64,000 nt of DNA. Source: Asterias amurensis. Taxonomy: Eukaryota > Echinodermata > Asteroidea > Forcipulatida > Asteriidae. Shown here piece after piece: positions 11,440 to 21,700 of this stretch (positions are counted from its first letter, which is position 1; the number at the start of each line of letters is the position of its first letter). A model generated the notes under the pieces. It had not been told where the DNA came from, made no database searches, and saw only the letters and a list, made by a program, of their open reading frames with translations. Where the stretch lies: assembly GCF_032118995.1 (NCBI RefSeq), contig NC_092662.1, positions 2,790,001 through 2,854,000 on the forward strand. Reading direction: 5' to 3'. The position numbers and the translations under genes are program-made.

Positions 11440-12930
11440 TGTAGGCCTATTGCATACCAACATGGAGCTCGACCTTATGGGTCTATATGTTTTGCATTAT
11501 TATTAGATTGGCAAGTTAAGCGTACGCACGCGACTTTCAAATCCACCTCAACTAACCCCACTTTATTCATTAATTTCCCCCAAACACTTAAGAGCTGCAC
11601 GGACTTCCAAAGTGTGTTTGCGGTTAATTTATTGCGTGGCAAGAATACACAGTCATTCTTCTTGAATGTGTGAATGACATACGATAATGGATGATGACAG
11701 TAGTACTGTATGTTAGAAACAAGTTCAAAACATTACAAATTATGGGGGTTTGTTAAGGGGGAAAACACTACTTTTTACAACTGTGTTTTTGTTGTTTTCG
11801 AAACATTTTACATTCCTTCGGGAGAGTCTGAACATTGTTCTTAAAGTTTGCATGTGTGCTTAAAAGCCAAAACAAAATCAATAAATAGCTTTACTACAAA
11901 CAAAAAGTCTACTAAAATGTAAAATAAAACATTTTTTATATAAACAAAAAACACGTAAGGGATAAAAATATAAAGAATTGTCAAAAAAAAACTACATGAA
12001 TAGGCCTAATTTACAGATACACATTGACGACTATGAAAAAGAAAAAAAATACCACACAGGACGGATTAGCCGGCTTTGGAACTTTGTAACGACACGCTGC
12101 ATAAACATGTTTTTAATTAGAAGAGTTAATAATAAATCATCAAAAAAGTATCACGACTTTGCTGTTCGTGCTACTTATGTAAACCCTCAATCATTGATTG
12201 GCTGCCATGGTTTGTTCCTTTGAAAGTGTTTTTCTTTATACAAATAATATTTACACATGTACATTTATGACAAACAAGTTGAATACACTGTGATATAGAA
12301 ATAATATCGTACAGTCGCTGACTTCATACAATAGTGATCCTGGTTCAACGACATCATTACAACGGATGCACGTTTGGTATTATGGTAACAACAAAATATT
12401 ATGCACTCTATCAATAGCACTAGAAATCCATTTATAAACCAATACATGTACAATGGGTTTCCCCTAAAATATCACGTCGGGGCGGGGGGGGGGGGGTGAT
12501 CATTGTGAATACAATAAGAACATGTATTTTGCAGTATGCAACTTGCTGCAAGTTATATATCATGCCACGAAGCTGTTTTATATCCTTCAGATGCAATTTT
12601 GTTACACCAACATCGTTGGTAGGTGATACCTGTAAAATATGGGACACAAATGGTTGTCGCCCACACAAAATATTATACAAATTTTTTCTACCGTTTTGAC
12701 ATTAATAATGTCAAGGTACTTCAATATTATTTAGCATCTCTAATCGTGCACATCATTGCGAACCTGCTATTTTTGCTAAACAATGGCCGCCTACAGCAGT
12801 TTCACCTTCAGAAAATCTTGGCATTATATGAAGTAACCATAGTGACGCTTTTGACAATAGAGCTCGTTACTGTTGGCAACTGTTGAGCATGTACGCCTAT
12901 CCTTGTGGATACATTGATCAATACATTACT
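11440..12930. other. AT-rich spacer
   Basis: No supported gene. Several open frames of 60-87 codons on both strands overlap one another and show no domain. A G-run lies near 12481-12496. The content is otherwise unremarkable. Confidence 0.4.
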
Positions 12931-12934
12931 TTAA

Positions 12935-13316
12935 AGGAACACGTTGCCTTGGATCGGACGAGTTGGTCTATAAAAAGTGTTTGAAACCGTTTGTTATGAA
13001 ATGCATATGGTTAGAAAGATGTTTTAAAAGTAGAATATAATGATCCACACAAGTATCACTCAAAATTGCACGGTTTTCCTTTTACGTCACGTACTAACAC
13101 GGTCGGCCATTTATGGGAGTCAAAAATTTGACTCCCATAAATGGCCGACCGTGTTAGTCGACGAGGTAAAAGGAAAACCGTGCAATTTTGAGTGATACTT
13201 GTGTGGATCATTATATTCTACTTTTAAAACGTCTTTCTAACCATATGCATTTCATAACAAACGGTTTCAAACGCTTTTAAAAGACCAACTCGACCGATCC
13301 AAGGCAACGTGTTCCT
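12935..13316. mobile_element. Full-length foldback MITE, family B
   Basis: TTAA at 12931-12934 and 13317-13320. The terminal repeats are perfect at the tips (AGGAACACGTTGCCTTGGAT and its complement). The two halves are nearly complete inverted copies of each other, meeting at TGGGAGTCAAAAATTTGACT. The whole 382 bp could fold into one hairpin. Four copies occur in this window. Confidence 0.92.
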
Positions 13317-13689
13317 TTAACAAAAAATTCTGTACAGACTCAAGTGCATTGTGCAGGAACATGGTGGTCAAAAACCTAATCTTTTGCCAATTTTAATTCT
13401 ACTGCACTGACGAAAACTAACAACTATGTCGCTTCATTTTCGAGTTCTCTCTATCTTTTTGTTGTTGGTTCGAGCTACCTAAATAAATTTACATGGATTG
13501 TTGAGATGTGATATTTTTCAGACCCATCAAGTTGAATACTGCCCTCTTGTGGTTTGCATTGAAGAGACAGGTGCTTTCTAAAACTGAACGTGGCAAAGCA
13601 TCATATTAATTAGTGACCTAATTGAGAACCACTGTCAATTTTTTAGAAGTTTTTTTTTAAGACTATGAAGAAAGTGCAAATTAAGACAA

Positions 13690-13860
13690 TTGGGGAGGAA
13701 AACCCTTATACAGTGAAAACCCAACAGTCAGGGAAGGACTGAACACCCAAATCCACTCATGCTTAGCTCAGTCCAGTGAACAGGAGTCCACAGAGGTGAA
13801 AGGTATGGACAGAAATCACTGAGCAAATGGCCAACTGGCCAACCTGACTACGTTAACACA
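13690..13860 (-). repeat. Possible SINE remnant
   Basis: Contains GGGGAGGAAAACCCTTATAC and CCCAAATCCACTCATG. The same phrases recur near 2180-2215 and 59375-59445 (GGTGGAGGAAAACCCCAATG and AACCAAATCCACATG). Shared, dispersed, non-coding sequence fits a decayed SINE body. The ends are unclear. Confidence 0.35.
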
Positions 13861-15513
13861 TTAAACTGAATTCATAAATACCTCAAACAGTTTATTCCCA
13901 TTGATGAAGAGCGCGCGGCGAGGGCCTTCATCACACAGCAATTCGACCCTGCGAGCATTCCGACATTCAGGTTTTGTTACAATTTGCAAATAATTTTGTG
14001 ACTTTGCTGCTGTGTTGGTCAAGGCTCAAGCCGCGGGGGTAAATACACTTTTTGTTTACCCACTATTCGTGTCAAGTGAAAACGTAAAACAGTATAAAAC
14101 AATTACCTTGTATCCTAAGAATATGAGTGAAGCCTAGCTCACATGGAAGGACGTCGGACTCCATTGCACTGTCAGGGGCATTCTCTCATCATCATCATGT
14201 ACCACGCCTACACCGCGGCGTGAGGTCATGTCATGAAGGGGTGGTAGCAACGTTGCACATCCACTCAAGCTGGAGCTGAAATGCTGCCTCTTCCACAAAA
14301 ATAAAACTACATGGTTGTACCATTTGAAGAGGCTCGTCAAATTTGTCAATCCTACAGAGACGTTTTATCAGTAGAATACATGTTCCTGGATCTTCGGGCA
14401 TGTGGCAGACGGCACTCAAATTTCCCCGGGTTTTGTTTTTATCGATCGCGCCCCTTTTCATTTCATTTGTTACCAGTAAAAGAAATGTATTGACCTGAGC
14501 ACCAGACTAACTGATACTGGCTCGCTCAGTCACTTTTGATTCAGTTATTGATAAATCACGCTTTTCTTAATTTTTACTCGACTCTTTAAAACTTTGTAAT
14601 TAATTGTGAATTGGTTTGATATATATTTTGTGAGAAATTACTATCGAATTTTTATTTTATAGATTTTCTCATAATTTCAAATTGAACTCTTTTTTTACAG
14701 AACATTTTAACTTAAATTCGCCTAGTTTGAGTGTGTGCAAAAAACACCTATATTTTACCATTTTTCTACTTGTTTTCTTTCAGGTAGAAAAATATCTTAG
14801 GCACGAATTTTTAATAATAAAGTTCGTTTATCGATTTTTTAAATGATTTTACCTATATCCATGGTAAAACAAAACAAGCAACTAGTGGAAATTTCTATGG
14901 ACAAAATAAACAGTGCAGTGACAAAGAGGAACTAAAGATTTAAAATAACATTTATTTCAAAAAGGAAGTTAAAATGTATATTTATACAACTGAGATGTAT
15001 TAAGTAAGAGTAATTATGTGTAATGTTATACTGCAATTCACTTTTACATATTACACTAAAGGGAAACGCAGCCATCGGATTTGGTTGATCAGCTTACAAT
15101 TCTGTCATCTTTTTACATTATTTGTGCACCCTTCATCTCAACACAATTTGAGAATCTTTCAAATACATGGTTGTTGTGTAGAAAAGGTAGTCTGTAATCT
15201 AACAAAAAATTGTTTGTTTTGACTCATGCAAATTTCATTAACTTTTTCAATGAAATATTTTATCCCATCTTAAAAATAACCTCTTCAAATTTGTTATTTA
15301 ATATTTTAAGTAACAAGTTTAATATATTAAGCAAAAAAACCATATATATTTTACATGCAGGTATTTTAAGTGGGAACACAAGTTACAAGATAATTCATAA
15401 AATATAATATTTAAAGACCACTTTGGGCATCCCACCTTCATAGAAACAATTGAAATGAAAGTTCAAAGGTCATTTGCAACAAAACAAAACTGAACAAATG
15501 ATGACTGGGAACA
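13860..15513. other. Spacer without gene
   Basis: A short imperfect hairpin (TTGATGAAG ... CTTCATCA) lies near 13900-13935. Open frames near 14134-14493 overlap on opposite strands and show no recognisable protein. The rest is AT-rich and featureless. Confidence 0.35.
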
Positions 15514-15931
15514 GGGGTGGATTTCACAAAGAATAGTCGGTTCGGGATTTAGGTCGAGTTACTCTTCCTAACTTAGGAGTCCTAAGTTAGGACTAGCCTT
15601 AAAGACACTGGACACTATTGGTAATTGTAAAAGACCAGTCTTCCCACTTGGTGTATCTCAACACATGCATAAAGTAACAACCTTTGAAAATTTGAGCTCA
15701 ATCGGTTGTCGAAGTTGCGAGATAACTATGAAAGAAACTACGCCACTTCAGAGGGAGCCGTTTCTTACAATGTTTTACACTATCAACCTCTCCCCATTAC
15801 TCGTTACCAAGTGAGGTTTTATGGTGATCATTATTTTGAGTAATTACCAATAGTGCACTGCCTTCAGTTTTTAACTACTAAAAAGTCAAAGGACTAATCC
15901 CAATAAGACTGTCTTTGTGAAATTGACTCCA
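15514..15931. mobile_element. Family D foldback MITE split by a family A MITE
   Basis: The left half of family D (GGGGTGGATTTCACAAAGAA to GGACTAGCC) runs to about 15598. The right half (AAAGGACTAATCCCAATAAG to TTTGTGAAATTGACTCC) resumes at about 15864. The inserted block 15603-15863 is a family A element (AGACACTGGACACTATTGGT ... AATTACCAATAGTGCACTGCCT), preceded by TTAA at 15599-15602. The right TTAA is mutated to TCAG. Confidence 0.88.
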
Positions 15932-16099
15932 GGCACCCACAAGTCCACCATAAATCCAACATGTTAAAATGTATACAAGTTGGAATTTAATATTGGTATT
16001 TATGTTTAAGTTAGGGTTAAACAAAAGACAACTTGAGTAAAGTGGAACTTGAACCTGCGACCTTCGGTCAGTTTCCCGTGTGACTTATAAATTAATATT

Positions 16100-16400
16100 T
16101 GAAATAAAAAGTTACATCCCCTTTAGGTGATCCCTCTGCTGCCACTGCCTATGTTGTATCATAAACTTGGGTGTGATCCCTGGGTACCTGGCAGTTACAG
16201 GTTGAACAGCTTCTGACTGGCACCCTGAACAAAGATATTGAGAAAATAGGGAGATGGCCAACCTACCGCCAACATTAGGGCAAGATGGCAGCGTCAGTGG
16301 TAATCTAGAGGTAGCAGATTCAACTCCAACTACAGTCAATTTGTCTTTTGTTTGACCAAAAATTGTTTAAACTCTTACCCTGTCAGTTTCCCTTGTGGGT
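16100..16400. repeat. Fragments of a tRNA-headed hairpin SINE
   Basis: GACTGGCACCCTGAACAAAG, then ATATTGAGAAAATAGGGAGA, and CCTGTCAGTTTCCCTTGTGG match parts of the composite elements at 44.1 kb and 60.8 kb. The tRNA-like head here is degenerate (GGTAATCTAGAGGTAGCAGA region). Limits are approximate. Confidence 0.45.
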
Positions 16401-16538
16401 AATTACTTAATATGTCACAATATTTACAATTTTTATGCAAGAAAAAGGCTGAAAAGTGTTACATAAAATAGCATGCCATACTCGCTTTTTGCTGTCTTTG
16501 GCTTGAAAGTTATCGTTTCCAGTCATACTCCAGACCTG

Positions 16539-16725
16539 AGCCATATTTCAAAGATCTGCAGAAAATGGTGCTTAAAAATTTTCTGCTAAGCTAAAAGGAA
16601 GCAGGATACCAGTCAAAGATTGAACATGAGACATGCTATTTTGGCTGGTAACCTTATTCTGGTAAGCATTTTGTTGTTGCGCTTCAATCATTTTTGTGCT
16701 AAAGCAGCTTTATGAAATAGGGCCA
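16539..16725. mobile_element. Foldback MITE, family E
   Basis: The ends are inverted (GCCATATTTCAAAGATCTGC and AGCAGCTTTATGAAATAGGG). The inner landmarks CAGGATACCAGTC and CTATTTTGGCTGGTAAC are shared with the copy at 32.75 kb. Non-coding. Other copies lie at 52.5 and 53.6 kb. Confidence 0.7.
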
Positions 16726-17119
16726 TGCGAAGGTAGTGAAATAAAAGAGTAAAACTTTCCAAAAATGTGTGTATATTTTTTAGAGGTTGTATATGCTAAA
16801 ACATTTTGGCAGCTGTTAAGTTTGAAGACAAACTCACGTCCTTATATATTACTGTTTGTTAAGAAATGAAAATAGGAAAGGTGTAAACAAAAATATTTTG
16901 AGGCTGTGACTACAATCCATAATAGCTAAGAATGTCATCAGATGTATGTGAATAAGTTACCATATGTTACGTAGTGGTATGTAGGATGCCATCAGATGCA
17001 TATATGAATAAATTATCATAATAAATATATTTATGACATCAGATGAATGTGAAGATATTTTCACAATGAATATAATTATGACATCACCAAATGCATTTGA
17101 ATAATAAATTAGAATGATA

Positions 17120-17298
17120 AAGGCCCGGTCCCACTGCAGCGATAACGAAAACGATAACGATCACGACGCAAAGAGAACTTGTTCTATTGGTCGAATTGCT
17201 CCACAGAATACGAACACGCTCATTCAACCAACAGAATGCGTTCTCTTTGCGTCGTTATCGTTATAGTTCCCGTTATCGCTGCAGTAGGACCGGGCCTT
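17120..17298. mobile_element. TA-flanked MITE, family C
   Basis: Flanked by TA on both sides. The inverted ends are AAGGCCCGGTCCCACTGCAG and CTGCAGTAGGACCGGGCCTT. The inner palindromic half-sites are GCGATAACGAAAACGATAAC and GTTATCGTTATAGTTCC. A near-identical relative lies at 59544-59719. A TA target suggests a Tc1/mariner-type mobiliser, which is inference. Confidence 0.85.
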
Positions 17299-17447
17299 TA
17301 GTAAAAAAAAATGAGAAAGATGGCAGTATACTGAATACGCCTAGCATTTATAAACAGAAGGAATGTAAAGAGTTTAGATGGAAATAAATACAATGCAGAC
17401 AGAAGGGTTTTGATGTTTGAAAAACAGCATAAATTCAGAATGTTTAA

Positions 17448-17885
17448 AGGCACTGGACACTATTGGTAAGTACTCAAAATAATCGCTAGCATAACAAATT
17501 ACTTGGTATACGCAACCAAGAGTTGTTGATAGTATAAAACATTGAAAGAAATTGATCCCTCTGTGTAATATATCAACACTAGAGGGCGCTATTCCCACAG
17601 GTCATGAGCTACGCTGATGAGTAAACGTGGATCTGGAAGTTATGCTCTGTGAAGATATCCACTCATTTCACTCTGAAGACTTTTATTAGGCATCTGAAAG
17701 CACATAAACGATTTTATCAGTGCAACAAGGGTGTTTTTCTTTCATTATTCCCTTGCAACTTTGATGACTACTTGAGTCCAAATTTTCACAGTTGTGTTTC
17801 TTTATACTAATTTTAGGATACAGTGTTAGGATACACAAAGTGCTACTGGTCTTTGACAATTACCAAAGAAAGATGTCCAGTGCCT
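17448..17885. mobile_element. TTAA MITE, family A, diverged long copy
   Basis: TTAA at 17444-17447 and at 17886-17889. The ends are AGGCACTGGACACTATTGG and AAGATGTCCAGTGCCT. The middle holds about 100 bp of foreign sequence (around ACACTAGAGGGCGCTATTCC), which makes this copy longer than its relatives. Its right TTAA is also the left TTAA of the next element. Confidence 0.85.
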
Positions 17886-17889
17886 TTAA

Positions 17890-18221
17890 AGGCAGGGGAC
17901 ACTATTTGTAATTACTCAAAATAATTATTAGCATAAAACCTTACTTGGTAACGAGTAATGGGGAGAGGTTGATGTATACAAATAAAAGTTTGAATTCGAG
18001 ACCTCAGATTTAGAATTTGAGGTCTCGAAATCAAGCATCTGAAAGCACACAACTTCGTGTGACCATGCTGCAGACAAGGTTTTTTTTTCTATCATTATTA
18101 TCTCCTAACTTCGAAGGCCAATTGAGCTAAAATTGTCACAGGTTTGTTATTTGATGCATATGATGAGATACACCAAGTGAGAAGATTGGTCTTGGACAAT
18201 TACCAATAGTGTCCAGTGTCT
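17890..18221. mobile_element. TTAA MITE, family A, middle element of a three-element stack
   Basis: Bounded by single TTAA sites at 17886-17889 and 18222-18225 that are shared with neighbours on both sides. The ends are AGGCAGGGGACACTATTTG and CCAATAGTGTCCAGTGTCT. It contains the GAGACCTCAGATTTAGAATT central hairpin arm. Confidence 0.88.
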
Positions 18222-18225
18222 TTAA

Positions 18226-18607
18226 AGGAACACGTTGCCTTGGATCGGACGAGTTGGTCAAAACAAAAGCGTTTGTAACCGTTTTTTATATAATGCATAT
18301 GGTTGGAAAGATGTTTTAAAAGTAGAATACAATGATCCACACAAGTTTGCCTTGAAATTGCGAGGTTTTCCTTCTACTGTGCGAACTAACATGGTCGGCC
18401 ATTTATGGGAGTCAAAATTTTGACCCCCATAAATGGCCGACGTGTTAGTCGACAAGGTAAAAGGAAAACCACGCAATTTCGAGGCATGTTTGTGTGGATC
18501 ATTGTATTCTACTTTTACAACATCTTTCTACCCATATGCATTTTATAAAAAACGGTTACAAACGTTTTTCAAAGACCAACTCGACCGATCCAAGGCAACG
18601 TGTTCCT
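18226..18607. mobile_element. Foldback MITE, family B, inside the probable MVB12 3' untranslated region
   Basis: TTAA at 18222-18225 (shared) and 18608-18611. The tips are AGGAACACGTTGCCTTGGAT and its complement. The apex is TGGGAGTCAAAATTTTGACC. It lies about 100 bp downstream of the MVB12 stop codon on the minus strand, so MVB12 transcripts may carry this 382-bp hairpin. Confidence 0.9.
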
Positions 18608-18709
18608 TTAAACCTTCACAGGTTTGTTAATTCAATTCATGCATATCTTGGATCACAAAGTGTGGAAACTGGCTTTTAACTGGCCCTACCAAATGTTGTC
18701 GGCTTGGCT

Positions 18710-21700
18710 CTAAGGAGAGGCGCATACCCGTTGTTTAATCTGATACTCTGTCCGGAAATCATAGCTATACTTAAACATCACATCTTGCTCTGATGGAAAG
18801 GGTAATGTCGGTGCATCCTGAATAGAAGAAATAAAAATAAAAAACTTGGAAGATCAGGAAATAAGCGTGATTATATTTAACAATAACAAAGTCAGTGCTG
18901 TGTTTCAGGAAGTTCTCAAAGAAAATTTGGATAATTGGCATTCAGTGTATGGCGTCAAGGCTGAGTGGTTAAGAGCATCAAATTTAAGTTTTGGTTGTTA
19001 TAACTCGTCAGAGTGCGTGTTTTGAATTCCGGTCATGACACTCGTGTCCTTGAGCAAGAATGCTTTGCTAAAATTCTTCTCTTCACCCAAGGGTATAAAT
19101 GGGTAGAAGGTAGAGGTTGATATTGTGTTTAAAAAAAATACTTTGGAGCGTCACAGCAGCAGTGGGGTGGGGGGGCTGTTTACTCCACAGGGAGCTGAAG
19201 GAATCTTATTGGCCCAATGACAATGACACTGATGTTAAAGGATTTGGCCACTTTTTCTAACACAAAACACAATGTCCACAGATTTACATTAAACTTTCAC
19301 AGTTTGAAGATAATGATAATACAAAGCTTCCCTTAAAATATTGGGTGCTGTATTTTTTGAGAAATATGTAAAACATTTATGTCATGAAAATACGTTTTTA
19401 AAAGCTAAAATAATTTTCGTCTCATAATCAGTTAGAAAAAAAATTATTTTCATGACATTGTTTTACTTATTTCTCGAAAACTACATCACCTCAGCAACTA
19501 GTATTTTCAGGGAAGCTTTATACTATCGGTATCTTCAAACTGTGTAAGTTTAGTGTAAATCTAAAGACATTGTGTTTTTTGTTCTACAAAAAGTACATTG
19601 ATAAGGTTATTGCAAAAGCACTTATATAAGAACTAGTTATTATTAGTACTTGTTATTCATAACAAACTAACAAAGTACTTACATAGGATTGGTTATTGTC
19701 TTGAAGCGAGGCATGAACTTCAAATGGAACTCCTTCAATGGCTGCAAGAAAACACCACAATAAATAGATGGTTTATTTCAAGTGACACTGTCCACAAGGA
19801 CAATACAAGACATCCGTTGGTATCATCACACCACCAACTCAGAGGTCCCCCCAAAAAACAGAGTTTGCCACTAATTGATAAACACCGTTAACTGCCGATA
19901 TTTAATTGACTTGTTGCCTCTTTTGCGCATTATCATACTTGAGATCAACCAAAGGCCTAAATAAAATGTGCCAGATTTAAGAACATTTTTAAATTGAACC
20001 ATTCCAGGGGGTTATGAGCAAACATGGCAAGCTGGAATAAGAATTGGTGTGACGAGATTGATCAACCCTGGGAACAAGGTCACTATTGTGGCTACACCAT
20101 AACAACAAGGCTCCTACCTGAGTGAATTCGTTCAGTAGCTGCATTCGTTTGTATCATAGATGGTTGGCGAGTCAGGGTACCACTTTTAGCCCCTCTCGGT
20201 GGATACTGGTACGGGAGAGGCTGGGCTGGACTGGTGCTCTGCTGTCCTGCAGATCTGCAGAAGTTAATTAAACATAAATACAGACAATTTGTACCTTGGT
20301 CCTTGGTCCAAATTAAAATTTAGCCTATAAGCACAAAAAAGTATTGTTTAACATTAACTTCACATTGTTTTGACTGGTGACCCACTCCTTTTTTTTTTGC
20401 TTAAAGGCAGTGGACACTATTGGTAATTACTCAATATAGTTAATATCATAGCTCCCTCTGAAATGACGTAGTTTTCGAAGAAAGCTGTAATTTTCCACAA
20501 ATTTCATTTCGAGACCTCAGATTTAGAGTTTGAAGTCTCAAAATCAAGCATCTGAGTGCACACAACTTCGTGTGAGCATGGTGCCACAAGGGTGTTTTTT
20601 CTTTCATTAGTATCTCGCAACTTCAATGACCGATTGAGCTCAAACTTTCACAGGTTTGTTATTTTATGCATATGTTGAGATACACCAACTGTGCAGACTA
20701 GTCTTTGACAATTACCAATAGTGTCCAGTGTCTTCAAATGCAGCTCTATATAACTTTTTAGCCAAGTGTTAAAAAAAGTCAAGTACCCAATTAGTGTTAC
20801 TTACCCATATGAGTAACTAGGTGTGCTATTGTATGGCTGGGGATTGCTTGAAGGCTGTGCATTTTGCTGGACAGGCCCAACTGCCTGACTTGGAATTGGG
20901 CCCGTTTTCAAATACAAGATAAGTCCATTAATCTCCCTGCAATAACAAATAGAATTTTGTTCCAATAATTAAAGTAATCACAAAGATGAAATTACCAACA
21001 TTCAAAGCAACAGAGTGTTTTTCCCCCATTGTCCAGTGCAATTTTGAATGATAGATAAACTTCTGCCATTTATCTTTATAAGGCAGAGTGCAAATTTTGT
21101 TAGTGAAGCGTTGGGATCAAGGTTACAACCTCTTTCCCACCATAGGTCTATGAGCCAGCCTCTGTTGTCTCTACAGATATTTTCCTGAGATTAAATGTGC
21201 CACCAGTGTCTCCGACCTAGTTCATCCTATTAGGGTGTTTGATCGTGAAATCACGACTTTCTGCTTCTTCTAACCCATACACTCATGCCATGTTAAGATG
21301 CAGAACCAAGAGCCATTCCAACAGCTTCATTCCACGTACTGCATCAGCCTCTGACCCCTTTATCCAGCTATGGGGACAGGGCATTCAGTAACATTTCACC
21401 CCGCCTCTGGAACTTTTTACCTCAACATCTCAAGGACACACATGACATCTCACGATTCCAACATTCTCTCAGAACCCATCTCTCCAGATAAGCCTATGCA
21501 GATATTGAGTGAAATTTTCTTCTTGTTCTTTGACCAGCGCCTTTGAATGTTTTACAGATTAAGTGCGCTTTAAAAACGCCGTATTATTATTATTATCTCT
21601 TTGGAGCTCCTTGCCTGGTGCATGTTTCCCTCCATCCTACAACCTAGACTGTTTGAAGAGGAATGGCAACTCCTACATTCAGCTCATTCAGAGCTATTTT

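Noticed and set aside
14134-14493. Overlapping frames near 14.1-14.5 kb on both strands
   Set aside because: None shows a domain and they overlap each other; no acceptor or donor arrangement supports an exon.
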